This document shows positions 24,080 through 32,888 of a stretch of 64,000 nucleotides of DNA, one piece after another. Positions within the stretch are counted from its first letter, which is position 1. Each line of letters starts with the position of its first letter. The stretch is taken from assembly GCF_004348975.1 (NCBI RefSeq), contig NZ_SMFP01000004.1, forward strand, positions 283,419 through 347,418, read 5' to 3'. Origin of the DNA: Antarcticimicrobium sediminis. GTDB lineage: Bacteria > Pseudomonadota > Alphaproteobacteria > Rhodobacterales > Rhodobacteraceae. The notes beneath the pieces were generated by a model. It saw only the letters and a program-made list of their open reading frames with translations, searched no databases and was not told the DNA's origin. The translations under genes were made by a program, and so were the position numbers.

Positions 24080-24765
24080 GCTTTGGCGGCCAGATCCGGG
24101 ATCGTGGTGAGGTCGGACAGGATGTGGTCCGGGCGCCAAGGCAGGCGGTCAACCGGCTCGCCGCCACGGTTGACCCAAGCGGTGACGAACCCATAGCCGC
24201 CCGCCGCCGCTGCGTCCCAGCCGTTGGAGGACACGAACAACACCTGATCCTTGGCGCAGCCGAACCGCTGTCCGACCAGATCATAGACCCGCGAATCGGG
24301 TTTGAAGACGCCGACGCTTTCCACCGACAGCACGTCGTCGAGCAGATCGCCAAGGCCCGCCGATTGCACCGCGCCGTCCAGCATGTCGGGCGAACCGTTG
24401 GACAGGATCGCGGTTTGCAGCCCGTTTTTCTTCAGCGCGGCCAGCATCGCCGGCACTTCGGGGTAGGCGCCAAGTTCCCAATACAAGGCGAGAAGCCGCG
24501 CGCGCAGGGCGTTGTCGCCGTCCAGTCCGACCGCCTCCAGCGCCCAGTCGAGCCCATCTTGCGTGACGGTCCAGAAATCGGTGTGGGCACCGGTGACGGC
24601 GCGCAACCAGCTGTATTGCAGCTGTTTTTGTCGCCAATGGGCGGCCAGAGCGGCCCATTTTTCCGCCAGTTTGGGGAAATCAGGTTCTGTCGCGGCCTGA
24701 CGGGCGGCAGCGGTGACATCGAACAAGGTGCCATAGGCGTCGAATACTGCGGTGGTCACGGGCAT
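24076..24765 (-). CDS. Haloacid dehalogenase type II
   Basis: 229 residues. The nucleophile Asp9 is in AVFDAYGTLFDV, motif 2 in ILSNGSPDML, Lys in GVFKPDSRVYDL, and motif 4 in VSSNGWDAAAAGGYGF. The FDAYGTLFDV start and SSNGWD are characteristic of (S)-2-haloacid dehalogenases, which hydrolyse 2-haloalkanoates to 2-hydroxy acids. It is the first gene of an overlapping three-gene leftward operon. A marine bacterium using halogenated organics fits, but many such enzymes have uncertain natural substrates. Confidence 0.88.
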   Translation of the reverse strand: MPVTTAVFDAYGTLFDVTAAARQAATEPDFPKLAEKWAALAAHWRQKQLQYSWLRAVTGAHTDFWTVTQDGLDWALEAVGLDGDNALRARLLALYWELGAYPEVPAMLAALKKNGLQTAILSNGSPDMLDGAVQSAGLGDLLDDVLSVESVGVFKPDSRVYDLVGQRFGCAKDQVLFVSSNGWDAAAAGGYGFVTAWVNRGGEPVDRLPWRPDHILSDLTTIPDLAAKA

Positions 24766-24920
24766 TTCGGGTCTCCCTTTTGGCGATACAGTTGCACAGG
24801 TGCGCAGGGTGGAAAAGGGGCGGACTGCGCTCGCCCGGGCCGGGGCGGGGCATCGGGTTTACATCCGATCTCGAGGCTTTAGGTTGTGCCGCTTAATTCA
24901 TGCCAAACAGCGGAGCATTC

Positions 24921-25349
24921 ATGACCACAGTAAAAACCGGAGACACGGTTCGCATTCACTATACGGGGACGCTGAACGACGGCAGCCGGTTCGACAGCTC
25001 CGAAGGGCGCGATCCGCTGGAATTCACCGTCGGCACCGGCCAGATCATTCCGGGGCTCGAAATCGCGATTCCCGGTATGAAAATCGGCGAGGCAAAGACC
25101 GTCGTGGTGGCCTGTGACGAGGCCTATGGGCCCGTCAATCCCGAGGCCCGCCAGTCGATCCCGCGCGAAGGCATTCCCGACGATATTCCGCTTGAAGTTG
25201 GCGCGCGCCTGCAGATGCAGACCCCCGAGGGGCAGGCGCTGCCGGTCACCGTGGTCGCGGTCGACGAGGCGACGGTGACGCTGGATGCCAACCACCCGCT
25301 GGCGGGGCAGGATCTGACCTTTGCCATCGAGTTGGTCGAGATCGTCTGA
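24921..25349 (+). CDS. FKBP-type peptidyl-prolyl isomerase (SlyD-like)
   Basis: 142 residues starting at ATG 24921 with GGAG six bases upstream. The FKBP core is VRIHYTGTLNDGSRFDSSEG and QIIPGLEIAIPGM. The inserted IF/flap chaperone part follows, and the domain closes with LDANHPLAGQDLTF, a phrase typical of SlyD-type proteins. No His-rich metal tail is present. There is no signal peptide, so it is cytoplasmic. It assists proline-limited folding. It is divergent from the dehalogenase operon. Confidence 0.9.
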   Translation: MTTVKTGDTVRIHYTGTLNDGSRFDSSEGRDPLEFTVGTGQIIPGLEIAIPGMKIGEAKTVVVACDEAYGPVNPEARQSIPREGIPDDIPLEVGARLQMQTPEGQALPVTVVAVDEATVTLDANHPLAGQDLTFAIELVEIV

Positions 25350-25422
25350 TCCAGCACTCTGGCGGCATGGTCCTTTTCCGCGCCCTGTGGTTCTGTGCGC
25401 CTCTGGAACAAGGACCATTGCC

Positions 25423-26016
25423 ATGCCGAGCAAGTTAGATGACCTGTTGGGTCGCCTCCGAGACCTTCAGGAGGCGATTCAGCTCGAAACCGAGGCCCGC
25501 CGTGCCGCGTTCCGTTATCGGGTAGAGCGCGGTCGGGTGATTTTTGACGCTGACATGCGACGGCGGCACCGGGACTTGCGCGAGAGCTGGCTGAGCTTTC
25601 TGTCGCGCACCCGGTTGCTGGTGGTGCTGAGCGCGCCGCTGATCTATGCGCTGATCGTGCCGCTGGTGCTGATGGATCTTTTCGTGAGCGTCTATCAGGC
25701 GGTCTGTTTTCCGGTCTATCGGATCGAAAAGGTGCGGCGTGCCGATTACATTGCCATCGACCGCTATCATCTGGCCTATCTGAACGGGCTGCAGAAGCTG
25801 AACTGTGTCTATTGCGGCTATGCCAACGGGTTGATCGCCTATGTGCGCGAGATTGCTGGCCGGACCGAGGCCCATTGGTGCCCGATCAAACATGCCCGCC
25901 GGGTCGAGACCCCGCACGAGGAATATGGCGGCTTTGTCGAGTTTGGTGACGGCGAGGCGTTCCGGCGGGATCTGGCGCAAAAACTCTCGGAGGAACAGGC
26001 GGACAAGGAAAGCTGA
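25423..26016 (+). CDS. Conserved membrane-associated protein with CxxC...C...H motif, function unknown
   Basis: 197 residues. The start is ATG 25423 after AGGA. The N-terminal ~45 residues are charged and helical (LGRLRDLQEAIQLETEARR). A hydrophobic hairpin follows at about residues 65-100 (LLVVLSAPLIYALIVPLVLM), and then a conserved block LNCVYCGYANGLIAYVREI ending in HWCPIKHA. The CxxC, a third Cys 21 residues later and a His four beyond it could bind zinc or an Fe-S centre. I have seen this block in unannotated proteobacterial proteins but know no function. It lies 73 bp after the FKBP gene and ends at a strong bidirectional hairpin. Confidence 0.7.
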   Translation: MPSKLDDLLGRLRDLQEAIQLETEARRAAFRYRVERGRVIFDADMRRRHRDLRESWLSFLSRTRLLVVLSAPLIYALIVPLVLMDLFVSVYQAVCFPVYRIEKVRRADYIAIDRYHLAYLNGLQKLNCVYCGYANGLIAYVREIAGRTEAHWCPIKHARRVETPHEEYGGFVEFGDGEAFRRDLAQKLSEEQADKES

Positions 26017-26051
26017 GGTCTCCGGCTTGATGTCGCATCGGGGCAGAAAAG

Positions 26052-26084
26052 GCAAAGGGCGCGCTCGGTGAGCGCGCCCTTTGC
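26052..26084. terminator. Bidirectional terminator between the Cys-motif protein and fabI
   Basis: GCAAAGGGCGCGCTC (26052-26066) and its perfect complement (26070-26084) form a 15-bp stem with a 3-base loop. AAA/TTT runs lie at the stem base on both strands. It sits between two convergent genes and should stop transcription from both sides. Confidence 0.85.
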
Positions 26085-26114
26085 TTGTGGCCAGCCTTGG
26101 TTTGAACCAGACCC

Positions 26115-26906
26115 CTAAAGGTTCTCTTGCTGCGGCATGCCCAGCACATGAAAACCGCCATCGACGCGGATGATTTCGCCGGTGGTAAAGGCCCCCGCGT
26201 CAGAGGCGAGATAGACGGCGGTGCCGCCAACCGCCTCAAGCGTGGCGTTGGAGCCAAGCGGGGCGTTCTGGTCAGTGAACTTGTAGGTTTTGCGCGCGCC
26301 ACCGATGGCGGCCCCGGCCAGTGTCTTCATTGGGCCGGGTGAAATCGCGTTCACACGAATGCCGTCGCGGCCCAGATCATTGGCTAGATAGCGGGTTGCC
26401 GATTCAAGCGCCGCCTTGGCCACGCCCATCACGTTGTAATTGGGCACAACCCGGGTCGAGCCCTGATAGGTCAGCGTCAGCAATGTGCCGCCATTCTCTT
26501 GCATCAGCGGATAGGCGCGGCGGGCAACCTCGATAAAGGAATAGGCGCTGATATCCATCGAGTTCTTGAAATTGGCCCGGCTGGTGTTGATGAACCGCCC
26601 GGTCAGCTCGGATTTGTCGGAAAAGGCAACGGCATGGACGACAAAGTCGATGGTCGGCCAACGCGCGGCCAGCGCGGCGAAAGCACTGTCCAGCGAGGCA
26701 TCGTCGGTCACGTCGACATCGACCATGAAGTCCGAACCGACCGAGGCGGCGAGGGGCTGCAACCGCTTGCCGAAGGCCTCGCCCTGATAGGTGAAGGCCA
26801 GCTCGGCCCCGGCCTCGTGCATCGCCTTGGCGATACCCCACGCGATCGAGCGATCATTGGCAACGCCCATGATCAGCCCGCGTTTGCCCTTTAGGATGTT
26901 CGACAT
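26115..26906 (-). CDS. fabI: Enoyl-[acyl-carrier-protein] reductase (NADH)
   Basis: 263-residue short-chain dehydrogenase. The cofactor region is GLIMGVANDRSIAWGIAKAM, the diagnostic FabI form. The catalytic Tyr/Lys pair is in YNVMGVAKAALES. SPGPMKTLAGAAIGG and VYLASDAGAFTTGE complete the fold. It performs the last reduction of each fatty-acid elongation round and is the usual target of triclosan and diazaborines. It is the third gene of the fabA-fabB-fabI operon, starting 8 bp after fabB ends. Confidence 0.95.
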   Translation of the reverse strand: MSNILKGKRGLIMGVANDRSIAWGIAKAMHEAGAELAFTYQGEAFGKRLQPLAASVGSDFMVDVDVTDDASLDSAFAALAARWPTIDFVVHAVAFSDKSELTGRFINTSRANFKNSMDISAYSFIEVARRAYPLMQENGGTLLTLTYQGSTRVVPNYNVMGVAKAALESATRYLANDLGRDGIRVNAISPGPMKTLAGAAIGGARKTYKFTDQNAPLGSNATLEAVGGTAVYLASDAGAFTTGEIIRVDGGFHVLGMPQQENL

Positions 26907-26914
26907 ATTCTGAC

Positions 26915-28144
26915 CTACCCGTGAAATTTCGACAGGATCATGGACCCGTTGGTGCCGCCAAAGCCAAAGCTGTTGGTCATGACACTGTCCAAGCCGGCGT
27001 CGGTCACCGTGTCCAGCGCGATTTCCGAAGGGTCGATCGCCGGATCCAGCGTTTCGACGTTGATCGATTTCGCGATGAAGTCATTTTCCAGCATCAGCAA
27101 GCAGAAAATGGTTTCCAGCGCACCGGCGGCCCCTTGGGCGTGGCCGGTCATCGATTTGGTCGAGCTGATCGGCGGGGTCGTGCCCCGACCGAAGACGCGG
27201 CGCACCGATTCTACCTCGCCGACATCGCCGACCGGGGTCGAGGTGCCATGCGCGTTGATATAGCTGATCTTGCGCCCTTCCGGCAGGGTTTCCAGCGCCA
27301 GCCGCATGGCCCGTTCGCCGCCCTCGCCAGAGGGGGCGACCATGTCATGCCCGTCCGAGGTGGCGGCAAAGCCGGTCACCTCGGCATAGATTTTCGCGCC
27401 GCGCGCCAGCGCATGATCCAGATCTTCCAGCACCACGATGCCGCCGCCGCCAGAGATCACGAACCCGTCGCGTTTCTCGTCAAAGGCGCGCGAGGCGGTA
27501 TCGGGGCTGTCGTTGAACTTGGAAGACATCGCGCCCATGGCGTCGAACAGGCAGGACAGCGTCCAGTCCAGTTCTTCGCCGCCGCCCGCGAACATCACGT
27601 CCTGCTTGCCCATCATGATCTGTTCCGCCGCATTGCCGATGCAATGCAGCGAGGTCGAGCAAGCCGAGGTGATGGAATAGTTGATGCCCTTGATCTTGAA
27701 CGCGGTGGCAAGGTTGGCGGAGATCGTCGAGGACATGCATTTCGGAACCGCAAACGGCCCGATGCGCTTGGTCGCGCCGGTTTTCAGAACGGTCTGATGC
27801 GCGTTGAACAGGGCGCTGGTGGACGGCCCGCCCGAGCCCGCGACAAGACCGGTACGCGGGTTGACGATGTCGCTTTCGTTCAGACCGGCGTCGGCGATCG
27901 CCTCGGACATGGCGATATGGGCATAGGCTGCCCCCGGTCCCATGAAGCGCAGCGTGCGCTTGTCCACATGCTGGGCAACATCCAGATTGATGATGCCGGC
28001 AACCTGGCTGCGAAAGCCATGCTCTGCCATTTCGGGGCTCGCGGCGATGCCGGAGCGACCGCTTTTCAGCGATTCCAGAACCTCTTTGGAATTGTTCCCG
28101 ATTGAGGAAACGATACCCAATCCAGTGATGACGACACGACGCAT
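26915..28144 (-). CDS. fabB: 3-oxoacyl-[acyl-carrier-protein] synthase I
   Basis: 409 residues from ATG 28144 (GAGGAG upstream). The catalytic Cys is in SITSACSTSLHCIG, and the two active-site His are in NAHGTSTPVGD and MTGHAQGAAGA. GFGGTNGSMI is the C-terminal glycine motif. Adjacency to fabA identifies it as FabB, which elongates the cis-3-decenoyl intermediate made by FabA in anaerobic-type unsaturated fatty-acid synthesis. Confidence 0.95.
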   Translation of the reverse strand: MRRVVITGLGIVSSIGNNSKEVLESLKSGRSGIAASPEMAEHGFRSQVAGIINLDVAQHVDKRTLRFMGPGAAYAHIAMSEAIADAGLNESDIVNPRTGLVAGSGGPSTSALFNAHQTVLKTGATKRIGPFAVPKCMSSTISANLATAFKIKGINYSITSACSTSLHCIGNAAEQIMMGKQDVMFAGGGEELDWTLSCLFDAMGAMSSKFNDSPDTASRAFDEKRDGFVISGGGGIVVLEDLDHALARGAKIYAEVTGFAATSDGHDMVAPSGEGGERAMRLALETLPEGRKISYINAHGTSTPVGDVGEVESVRRVFGRGTTPPISSTKSMTGHAQGAAGALETIFCLLMLENDFIAKSINVETLDPAIDPSEIALDTVTDAGLDSVMTNSFGFGGTNGSMILSKFHG

Positions 28145-28181
28145 CGGTGCTCTCCTCATAGCTCTGCGTGCTGTTGCACGC

Positions 28182-28694
28182 TCAGGCCCCTGCGGCAGAC
28201 AGGCCGACCTTCATGTTCTTGACGGAATAAATCTGTTCACCATCCGCCTCAACCCGGCCATCCGCGACGCCCAGTTTCAGCTTGCGGTCGATGACGCGGG
28301 TGAAATCGACGTAATAGGTCAGCATCTTGCGCTCTGGCGTCACCATGCCGGTGAGCTTTACCTCACCAACGCCAAGCGCCATGCCCAGCCCCTGCATGCC
28401 GCGCCAGCCCAGGTTGAACCCGGTCAGTTGCCACAGCCCGTCCAGACCCAGACAGCCGGGCATGATCGGGTTGCCAGGGAAGTGGCAGGAAAAGAACCAC
28501 AGGTCCGGGTGGATGTCGAATTCAGCCACCACATGGCCTTTGCCATTGGCGCCGCCATCGGCGCTGACCTCGGTGATGCGATCCATCATCAGCATCGGCG
28601 GTTCTGGCAGTTGTGCGTTGCCGGGGCCGAAAAGCTCCCCCCGGGCGCATTTCAGCAAGTCCTCTTTGTCAAAACTGCTGGGGTATTGGGCCAT
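28182..28694 (-). CDS. fabA: 3-hydroxydecanoyl-[acyl-carrier-protein] dehydratase/isomerase
   Basis: 170 residues, the usual FabA length. The active-site His is in [19 protein letters not shown], followed by the catalytic Asp-containing helix and the GVGEVKLTG strand. FabA dehydrates 3-hydroxydecanoyl-ACP and isomerises trans-2 to cis-3, the branch point to unsaturated fatty acids. It is the first gene of the leftward fab operon, divergent from the Irr-type regulator across 197 bp that hold a perfect palindrome and a promoter-like site. Confidence 0.96.
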   Translation of the reverse strand: MAQYPSSFDKEDLLKCARGELFGPGNAQLPEPPMLMMDRITEVSADGGANGKGHVVAEFDIHPDLWFFSCHFPGNPIMPGCLGLDGLWQLTGFNLGWRGMQGLGMALGVGEVKLTGMVTPERKMLTYYVDFTRVIDRKLKLGVADGRVEADGEQIYSVKNMKVGLSAAGA

Positions 28695-28802
28695 GCTGCC
28701 GCGTCTCCTGCTTGCCGCCTAGTTGCATCAGGGATTCTCTAGCACCGCGCCGAAGGGTCCTGCAAGTGCGCTGGGCATCGCAGGTACAACCTTCGGGGCC
28801 GG

Positions 28803-28826
28803 TTTCAGTCGCGATTGCGACTGAAA
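28803..28826. promoter_or_regulatory. Perfect 10-bp palindrome in the fabA/irr divergent region
   Basis: TTTCAGTCGC (28803-28812), GATT, then GCGACTGAAA (28817-28826). The symmetry is exact. It is 108 bp upstream of fabA and 65 bp upstream of irr, so it could be an operator for either or both; a terminator is unlikely in a divergent region. Confidence 0.5.
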
Positions 28827-28831
28827 TTCAT

Positions 28832-28861
28832 TTGTATTTCTGCACCTTCACACCCTATATA
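28832..28861 (+). promoter_or_regulatory. Promoter-like site for irr
   Basis: A TTGTAT box (28832-28837) and TATATA (28856-28861) are 18 bp apart, 30 bp upstream of the irr start. The palindrome lies immediately upstream of the -35 box, a plausible place for regulator binding. Confidence 0.4.
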
Positions 28862-28891
28862 TAGCGTCACGATGAGGGGCAGGGCCGGAAA

Positions 28892-29311
28892 ATGATGCCG
28901 GAAAAGACAACATATGCGACCGATTGGCTAGCGCAGGCCGGGCTGCGCCCGACGCGGCAACGGCTGGCTTTGGCAGAACTGTTGATCGGCGACGGGCAAC
29001 ATCGCCACGTCACCGCCGAAAGCCTGTTCGAATCCGCGATGAAAACCGGGGCGGCAGTATCGTTGGCCACGGTGTACAACACGCTGCGCGCCTTTTGCGA
29101 AGCCGGTGTGTTGAATGAAATCACCGTCGACGGCTCGAAAAGCTATTTCGATACCAACACGCATGATCACCCGCATTTCTACTGGGAAAACGACGGCTGC
29201 CTGTCCGATGCGCCGGCCGAGCAACTTGAAATCGCACGGCTGCCCGAGGCCCCCGAAGGGGCCGAGATCGCGGCGGTCGAGGTTGTGATCCGCCTGCGCC
29301 GCAAAGTCTGA
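28892..29311 (+). CDS. irr: Fur-family iron response regulator
   Basis: 139 residues. The N-terminal HTH reads LRPTRQRLALAELLI and SLATVYNTLRAFCEAGVL. The metal/haem region is NTHDHPHFYWENDGCL, close to the HHHF-type motif of Irr, and the C-terminal cysteine-rich zinc sites of true Fur are absent. Irr controls iron and haem genes and is degraded or released on haem binding. Location divergent from fabA is conserved in related bacteria, as far as I know. ATG 28892 and ATG 28895 are both possible starts. Confidence 0.85.
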   Translation: MMPEKTTYATDWLAQAGLRPTRQRLALAELLIGDGQHRHVTAESLFESAMKTGAAVSLATVYNTLRAFCEAGVLNEITVDGSKSYFDTNTHDHPHFYWENDGCLSDAPAEQLEIARLPEAPEGAEIAAVEVVIRLRRKV

Positions 29312-29453
29312 CCCCCCGGAGATCGCCCGCGTCTGGGCCTGTTCGCAACGTTTTTTCGAACTGAAAAACCAGCTCTCTGATCGCCTATATTTTTCGCAGC
29401 TTTGTTGAGGCCGTCAGCAGGGGCCCCATTCCCTCACCCGAGTCCGGCAGCGA

Positions 29454-32400
29454 TCAAATCTCGTGCAACATCGGCGGGCTGTCACAGACCTGCATGGCGA
29501 TATCGACCACATGGCGGTGATGCGTCAGATAGATCGCCTGACCCGTCCGGCCAATATCTTCCATGACACGGCAGGCGGCGCTGGTGCGGTCTTCGTCGAA
29601 GGTTTCGAAGATGTCGTCGCAGAAGAACGGCAGGCAGGTGCCTTGCTGGACAAGCTGTTCGTGGGCGGCGGCGCGCAGCGCAAGGTACAGTTGGAACCGC
29701 GTGCCTTTGGACATGTCCGCCGCGCGTTTCGTGGCACCGTCGGCGTCCATCGCCAGTAGAATTTCCTCGGCCCCATCGGGCTGCGTCGTCAGCTTCGGAT
29801 AGGCGCCTTGGGTGAGCGTGGCAAAGCAGCGTTCGGTCGCGGTCATCATGCCGCTACGATGGCTGTCGCGATAGCGTCGGATCGCGTCAGAGGCCAGCCA
29901 GTGGCCCAAGGACAGCTCCAGATGTTCAACGGCGGCCTCTTCGATCTGAAGCTCGAGCGTGGTTTTGCGTTCGGTCAAGGTGGCGATATCGGCATCCCCC
30001 GTCACCTGCGCCAGCCCCTGCTCTGCGGTCACCCGCGCCTCGGTCGATTTGGTCAGATCCTGTTCGGCGCGGGCGAGATCGGATTTGATGGTCTCTGCCG
30101 TGGCCTCAAGCTCGGCGGTTGTCACGCTTTCCAACATCTCGCGGGCGGCTGTTCTGTTGGCCACGCCCAGTTCTGACAGGATCATGCGCTCCAGTTTGAT
30201 GATCTCTGCCCGATCCGCGATCACCTGACGGGCCTGCCCGGTCGCGCTGCGCAGCGCGTCGATGCTGTCCACAGGTGTGCCCGCGGGGAAGACGGCAGCA
30301 ATGGCCGCAACCTCTTGCGAGATGCGGGTCAGGGTTTCGTCAGTGGCGGTCAGCTTCGCTTGTGCAGTTGCAATGGCGTTGGTCAGCTCGGCGCGTTTTT
30401 CGCGGGCTTTCTTGGCGGCGTCGGACAGGTTGCGCAGGGCGGCAAAGGTTTCCGTGGCGGTGTCCTGCGGTGTCACGCCGTGGGTGTTCGCCAGCGCGAT
30501 GACCTGATCGGAAAACTGCTGTTGATCGGCCTGCATGGTCGCGACACGCCGCGCGGCAGAGGCACGCTTTTCCTCCTGTTCGCGCAGGTCGCGCAGGGGG
30601 GCGAGCGAGGCCATCAGGGTCTGCGATGCGACCGCATCCCCCAGCAGGTCGCTGATCAAGCATTGCCACGCGTCTTTGGCTTGTGCCTCGGCTTGCAGGG
30701 CGGCCTGATATTTGATCTGTCGCTTGGCAAGGTCCTTGTCCGCTTGTTGCAATGCGTCCTGCGCTTTGCTTCTTTGCGCCGCCTTGTCGCGTTCCTGTTC
30801 TGCCAATTTGCGTGCGGTAAGGATGGCGCTTTCGACATCGGGATCTTCGAGCTGCAGCAGGGGCTTGAGGATGTCCAATAGCTTTTGCGCCCGATCCAGA
30901 ACCGGCTGGTGGATCTCTTGCAGGGCCGTAAGGGTGTTTGACGCCTCGGTTGCCGTGGTGTGGCGTTTGACCCAGTCCAGCCATTCGGCCGGTGTGATCG
31001 GGGCGGCAAGGCCAACTTCGGAGGCGGCGGCATTCACCCTGTCCTCCAGCGTTGCCAGATCGTTGCGCAACCCGGTCAAAACGGCATCGGCCTGATCTGC
31101 GCGCACCTGCGCCTCGGCGCGCGCCTGCTCGATCTGGCGCAACTGGCCCAGATCGCGGGCGTGCGATACGCGGGATTTCATCGCCGCATCAAAGGCGTGC
31201 ATGGCGCTGGCAAAGGGCTTTGCTGTTTCCGCGGTCAGGGCGGCCTCGTGCCGGAGCCAAAGCGCGTCCCGGTCTTGTTGCAAGGCTTCGGTCGTCGCAT
31301 CCGCGACAAGGGTGCCGCTGGCGGTCAGCGCCTCGGCCTGTGCGATGCGCGCCGCCAAATCCGCCTGATGCTGCGCCTTTGCCTCCGCGACCGCGCTGAT
31401 TTTCTGCACAAGGGCGGTATGCTGATCGGTCCAGTCCTGTGCCTTGATCGGGCTTGTGGGGCAGGGCGGCAGGCGGTCAAACGTGACGCCGCCCATGTCC
31501 AGCGCGCGCAGCAGCGCCTGGGCGTTTTGCGTGGCCGAGGCAAGGGCTTGCCGGGCAGAGGCCAGCGCAGGTGCCAAACGGTCGACATCGTGGCGCAACA
31601 GGATATCGTCGATCTGCGCAGGCGCGGTGCCGGTCGCAGCAAGGGCGTCGCAACCTTCCTGCGCGGCGCTCTGGCGCTCGGTCAACGCGGCGTGCTCTTG
31701 GGTTTCGGACGCCAAGCTGTCCGTCGCTTTGCGCAGATCATCGCGTGCGCTTTCGAGCCGCGAGATATCGGACGGGGATAGGACAAGAGATCGCGGATCG
31801 GTTTCGCGCGGCGCGCCAAGGTCGCGGGCGGCAAGGGCCATGGCCTCTTCGGCGGCGCGTTGCTGATCTTGTCGGCGCGCCAAATCCAAATCTGCCGACC
31901 GGTCCCGGATATGCAATTCCTCCAGCGCGTCCAACTGGTCTGATAGCGTCACCTGTTGCGGCTCCAGCGTGATATTCTCGCGCGCCTTTTTCAGGGTGGC
32001 GAGTTCGGCGCTCAAACGCTCCAGATCAGCGCGGGCTGTCGTTTCATCGGTGCGGAGCTGGACAAGACGCTCCGGATCGAAATCGAGGCGCGCCGGATAT
32101 TGTGCAAAAGGCGCGATACGCGTGTCCAAAGCGTTCAGCTCAACCAGCAGCGGGATGGCCCGTTTCTGCGAGGCGATTTCGGCAGCCTGTTTTTGCAGGG
32201 CGTCCCGCATCGCGCGGGCCGCTTGCTCATCGGTCTGCGCCTCGGCCAGCGCCTTTCGCAGGGACCGCCAAGCGCTGGCCGAGATATCCCGCTCGCGGAT
32301 GTCCTTTTCGACCGTGGCAAGGTCGCGTTTCAATTCTGCGATGCGGGTTTTGCTGGCCCGCTTTTTCCAGATCCCGTCTGCCTGTTCGCGCACCCCGTCC

Positions 32401-32888
32401 AGAACGGTGCTCAGATCTGCGACACCTGCCGCGGCGGAAAACAGCAACCGCCCGATATCGCCGCGCGCCTGTGCGATTTCCTCGCCGCCGCGTTCGATCG
32501 TGTCGTCATCCAGACAAAGAAGTTGGCGATAATCCTCTTCGCTCAGCCCCGCCAGATGGGCGGACAGCGCGGTTTCTGGCAGGGCGGTGCCATTCGCATC
32601 CACCAACGACCCGCTTCGTTTTGGCAGGCGCGAGAACTCTCGCAGCTCTCCGTCGATATCCAGCGTGGCCGAGACTTGCAGGTTGCTGCGTTGATGTTTG
32701 AACGCAAACCCGTCCCGCATCGGGAACCCGTAAAACAGCCGCAAGGCCGCTTCCATGGTCGTGGTCTTGCCCGCCTCGTTCGGGCCATAGATGATGTGAA
32801 AATCGGGCCTGTCGTTACGCGGCCCAAAGTCATACTGCCGGTCGGTGAAGTGACCGAACCGGTTGAGGGACAGGCGCTGTATCCGCAT
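29454..32888 (-). CDS. SMC/SbcC-like ATPase, YhaN family (DNA repair complex)
   Basis: 1144 residues. The N-terminal P-loop is IYGPNEAGKTTTMEAALRLF, within the YhaN-type opening MRIQRLSLNRFGHF. About 800 residues of Ala/Glu/Arg-rich coiled coil follow. The C-terminal half of the ATPase contains MSKGTRFQLYLALRAAA (signature-like) and LPFFCDDIFETFDEDR (Walker B), then YLTHHRHVVDIA. Such proteins pair with an Mre11/SbcD-like nuclease to process DNA ends. The nuclease gene lies directly upstream, its stop overlapping this ATG (TGATG), which argues for translational coupling and a complex. Confidence 0.85.
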   Translation of the reverse strand: MRIQRLSLNRFGHFTDRQYDFGPRNDRPDFHIIYGPNEAGKTTTMEAALRLFYGFPMRDGFAFKHQRSNLQVSATLDIDGELREFSRLPKRSGSLVDANGTALPETALSAHLAGLSEEDYRQLLCLDDDTIERGGEEIAQARGDIGRLLFSAAAGVADLSTVLDGVREQADGIWKKRASKTRIAELKRDLATVEKDIRERDISASAWRSLRKALAEAQTDEQAARAMRDALQKQAAEIASQKRAIPLLVELNALDTRIAPFAQYPARLDFDPERLVQLRTDETTARADLERLSAELATLKKARENITLEPQQVTLSDQLDALEELHIRDRSADLDLARRQDQQRAAEEAMALAARDLGAPRETDPRSLVLSPSDISRLESARDDLRKATDSLASETQEHAALTERQSAAQEGCDALAATGTAPAQIDDILLRHDVDRLAPALASARQALASATQNAQALLRALDMGGVTFDRLPPCPTSPIKAQDWTDQHTALVQKISAVAEAKAQHQADLAARIAQAEALTASGTLVADATTEALQQDRDALWLRHEAALTAETAKPFASAMHAFDAAMKSRVSHARDLGQLRQIEQARAEAQVRADQADAVLTGLRNDLATLEDRVNAAASEVGLAAPITPAEWLDWVKRHTTATEASNTLTALQEIHQPVLDRAQKLLDILKPLLQLEDPDVESAILTARKLAEQERDKAAQRSKAQDALQQADKDLAKRQIKYQAALQAEAQAKDAWQCLISDLLGDAVASQTLMASLAPLRDLREQEEKRASAARRVATMQADQQQFSDQVIALANTHGVTPQDTATETFAALRNLSDAAKKAREKRAELTNAIATAQAKLTATDETLTRISQEVAAIAAVFPAGTPVDSIDALRSATGQARQVIADRAEIIKLERMILSELGVANRTAAREMLESVTTAELEATAETIKSDLARAEQDLTKSTEARVTAEQGLAQVTGDADIATLTERKTTLELQIEEAAVEHLELSLGHWLASDAIRRYRDSHRSGMMTATERCFATLTQGAYPKLTTQPDGAEEILLAMDADGATKRAADMSKGTRFQLYLALRAAAHEQLVQQGTCLPFFCDDIFETFDEDRTSAACRVMEDIGRTGQAIYLTHHRHVVDIAMQVCDSPPMLHEI

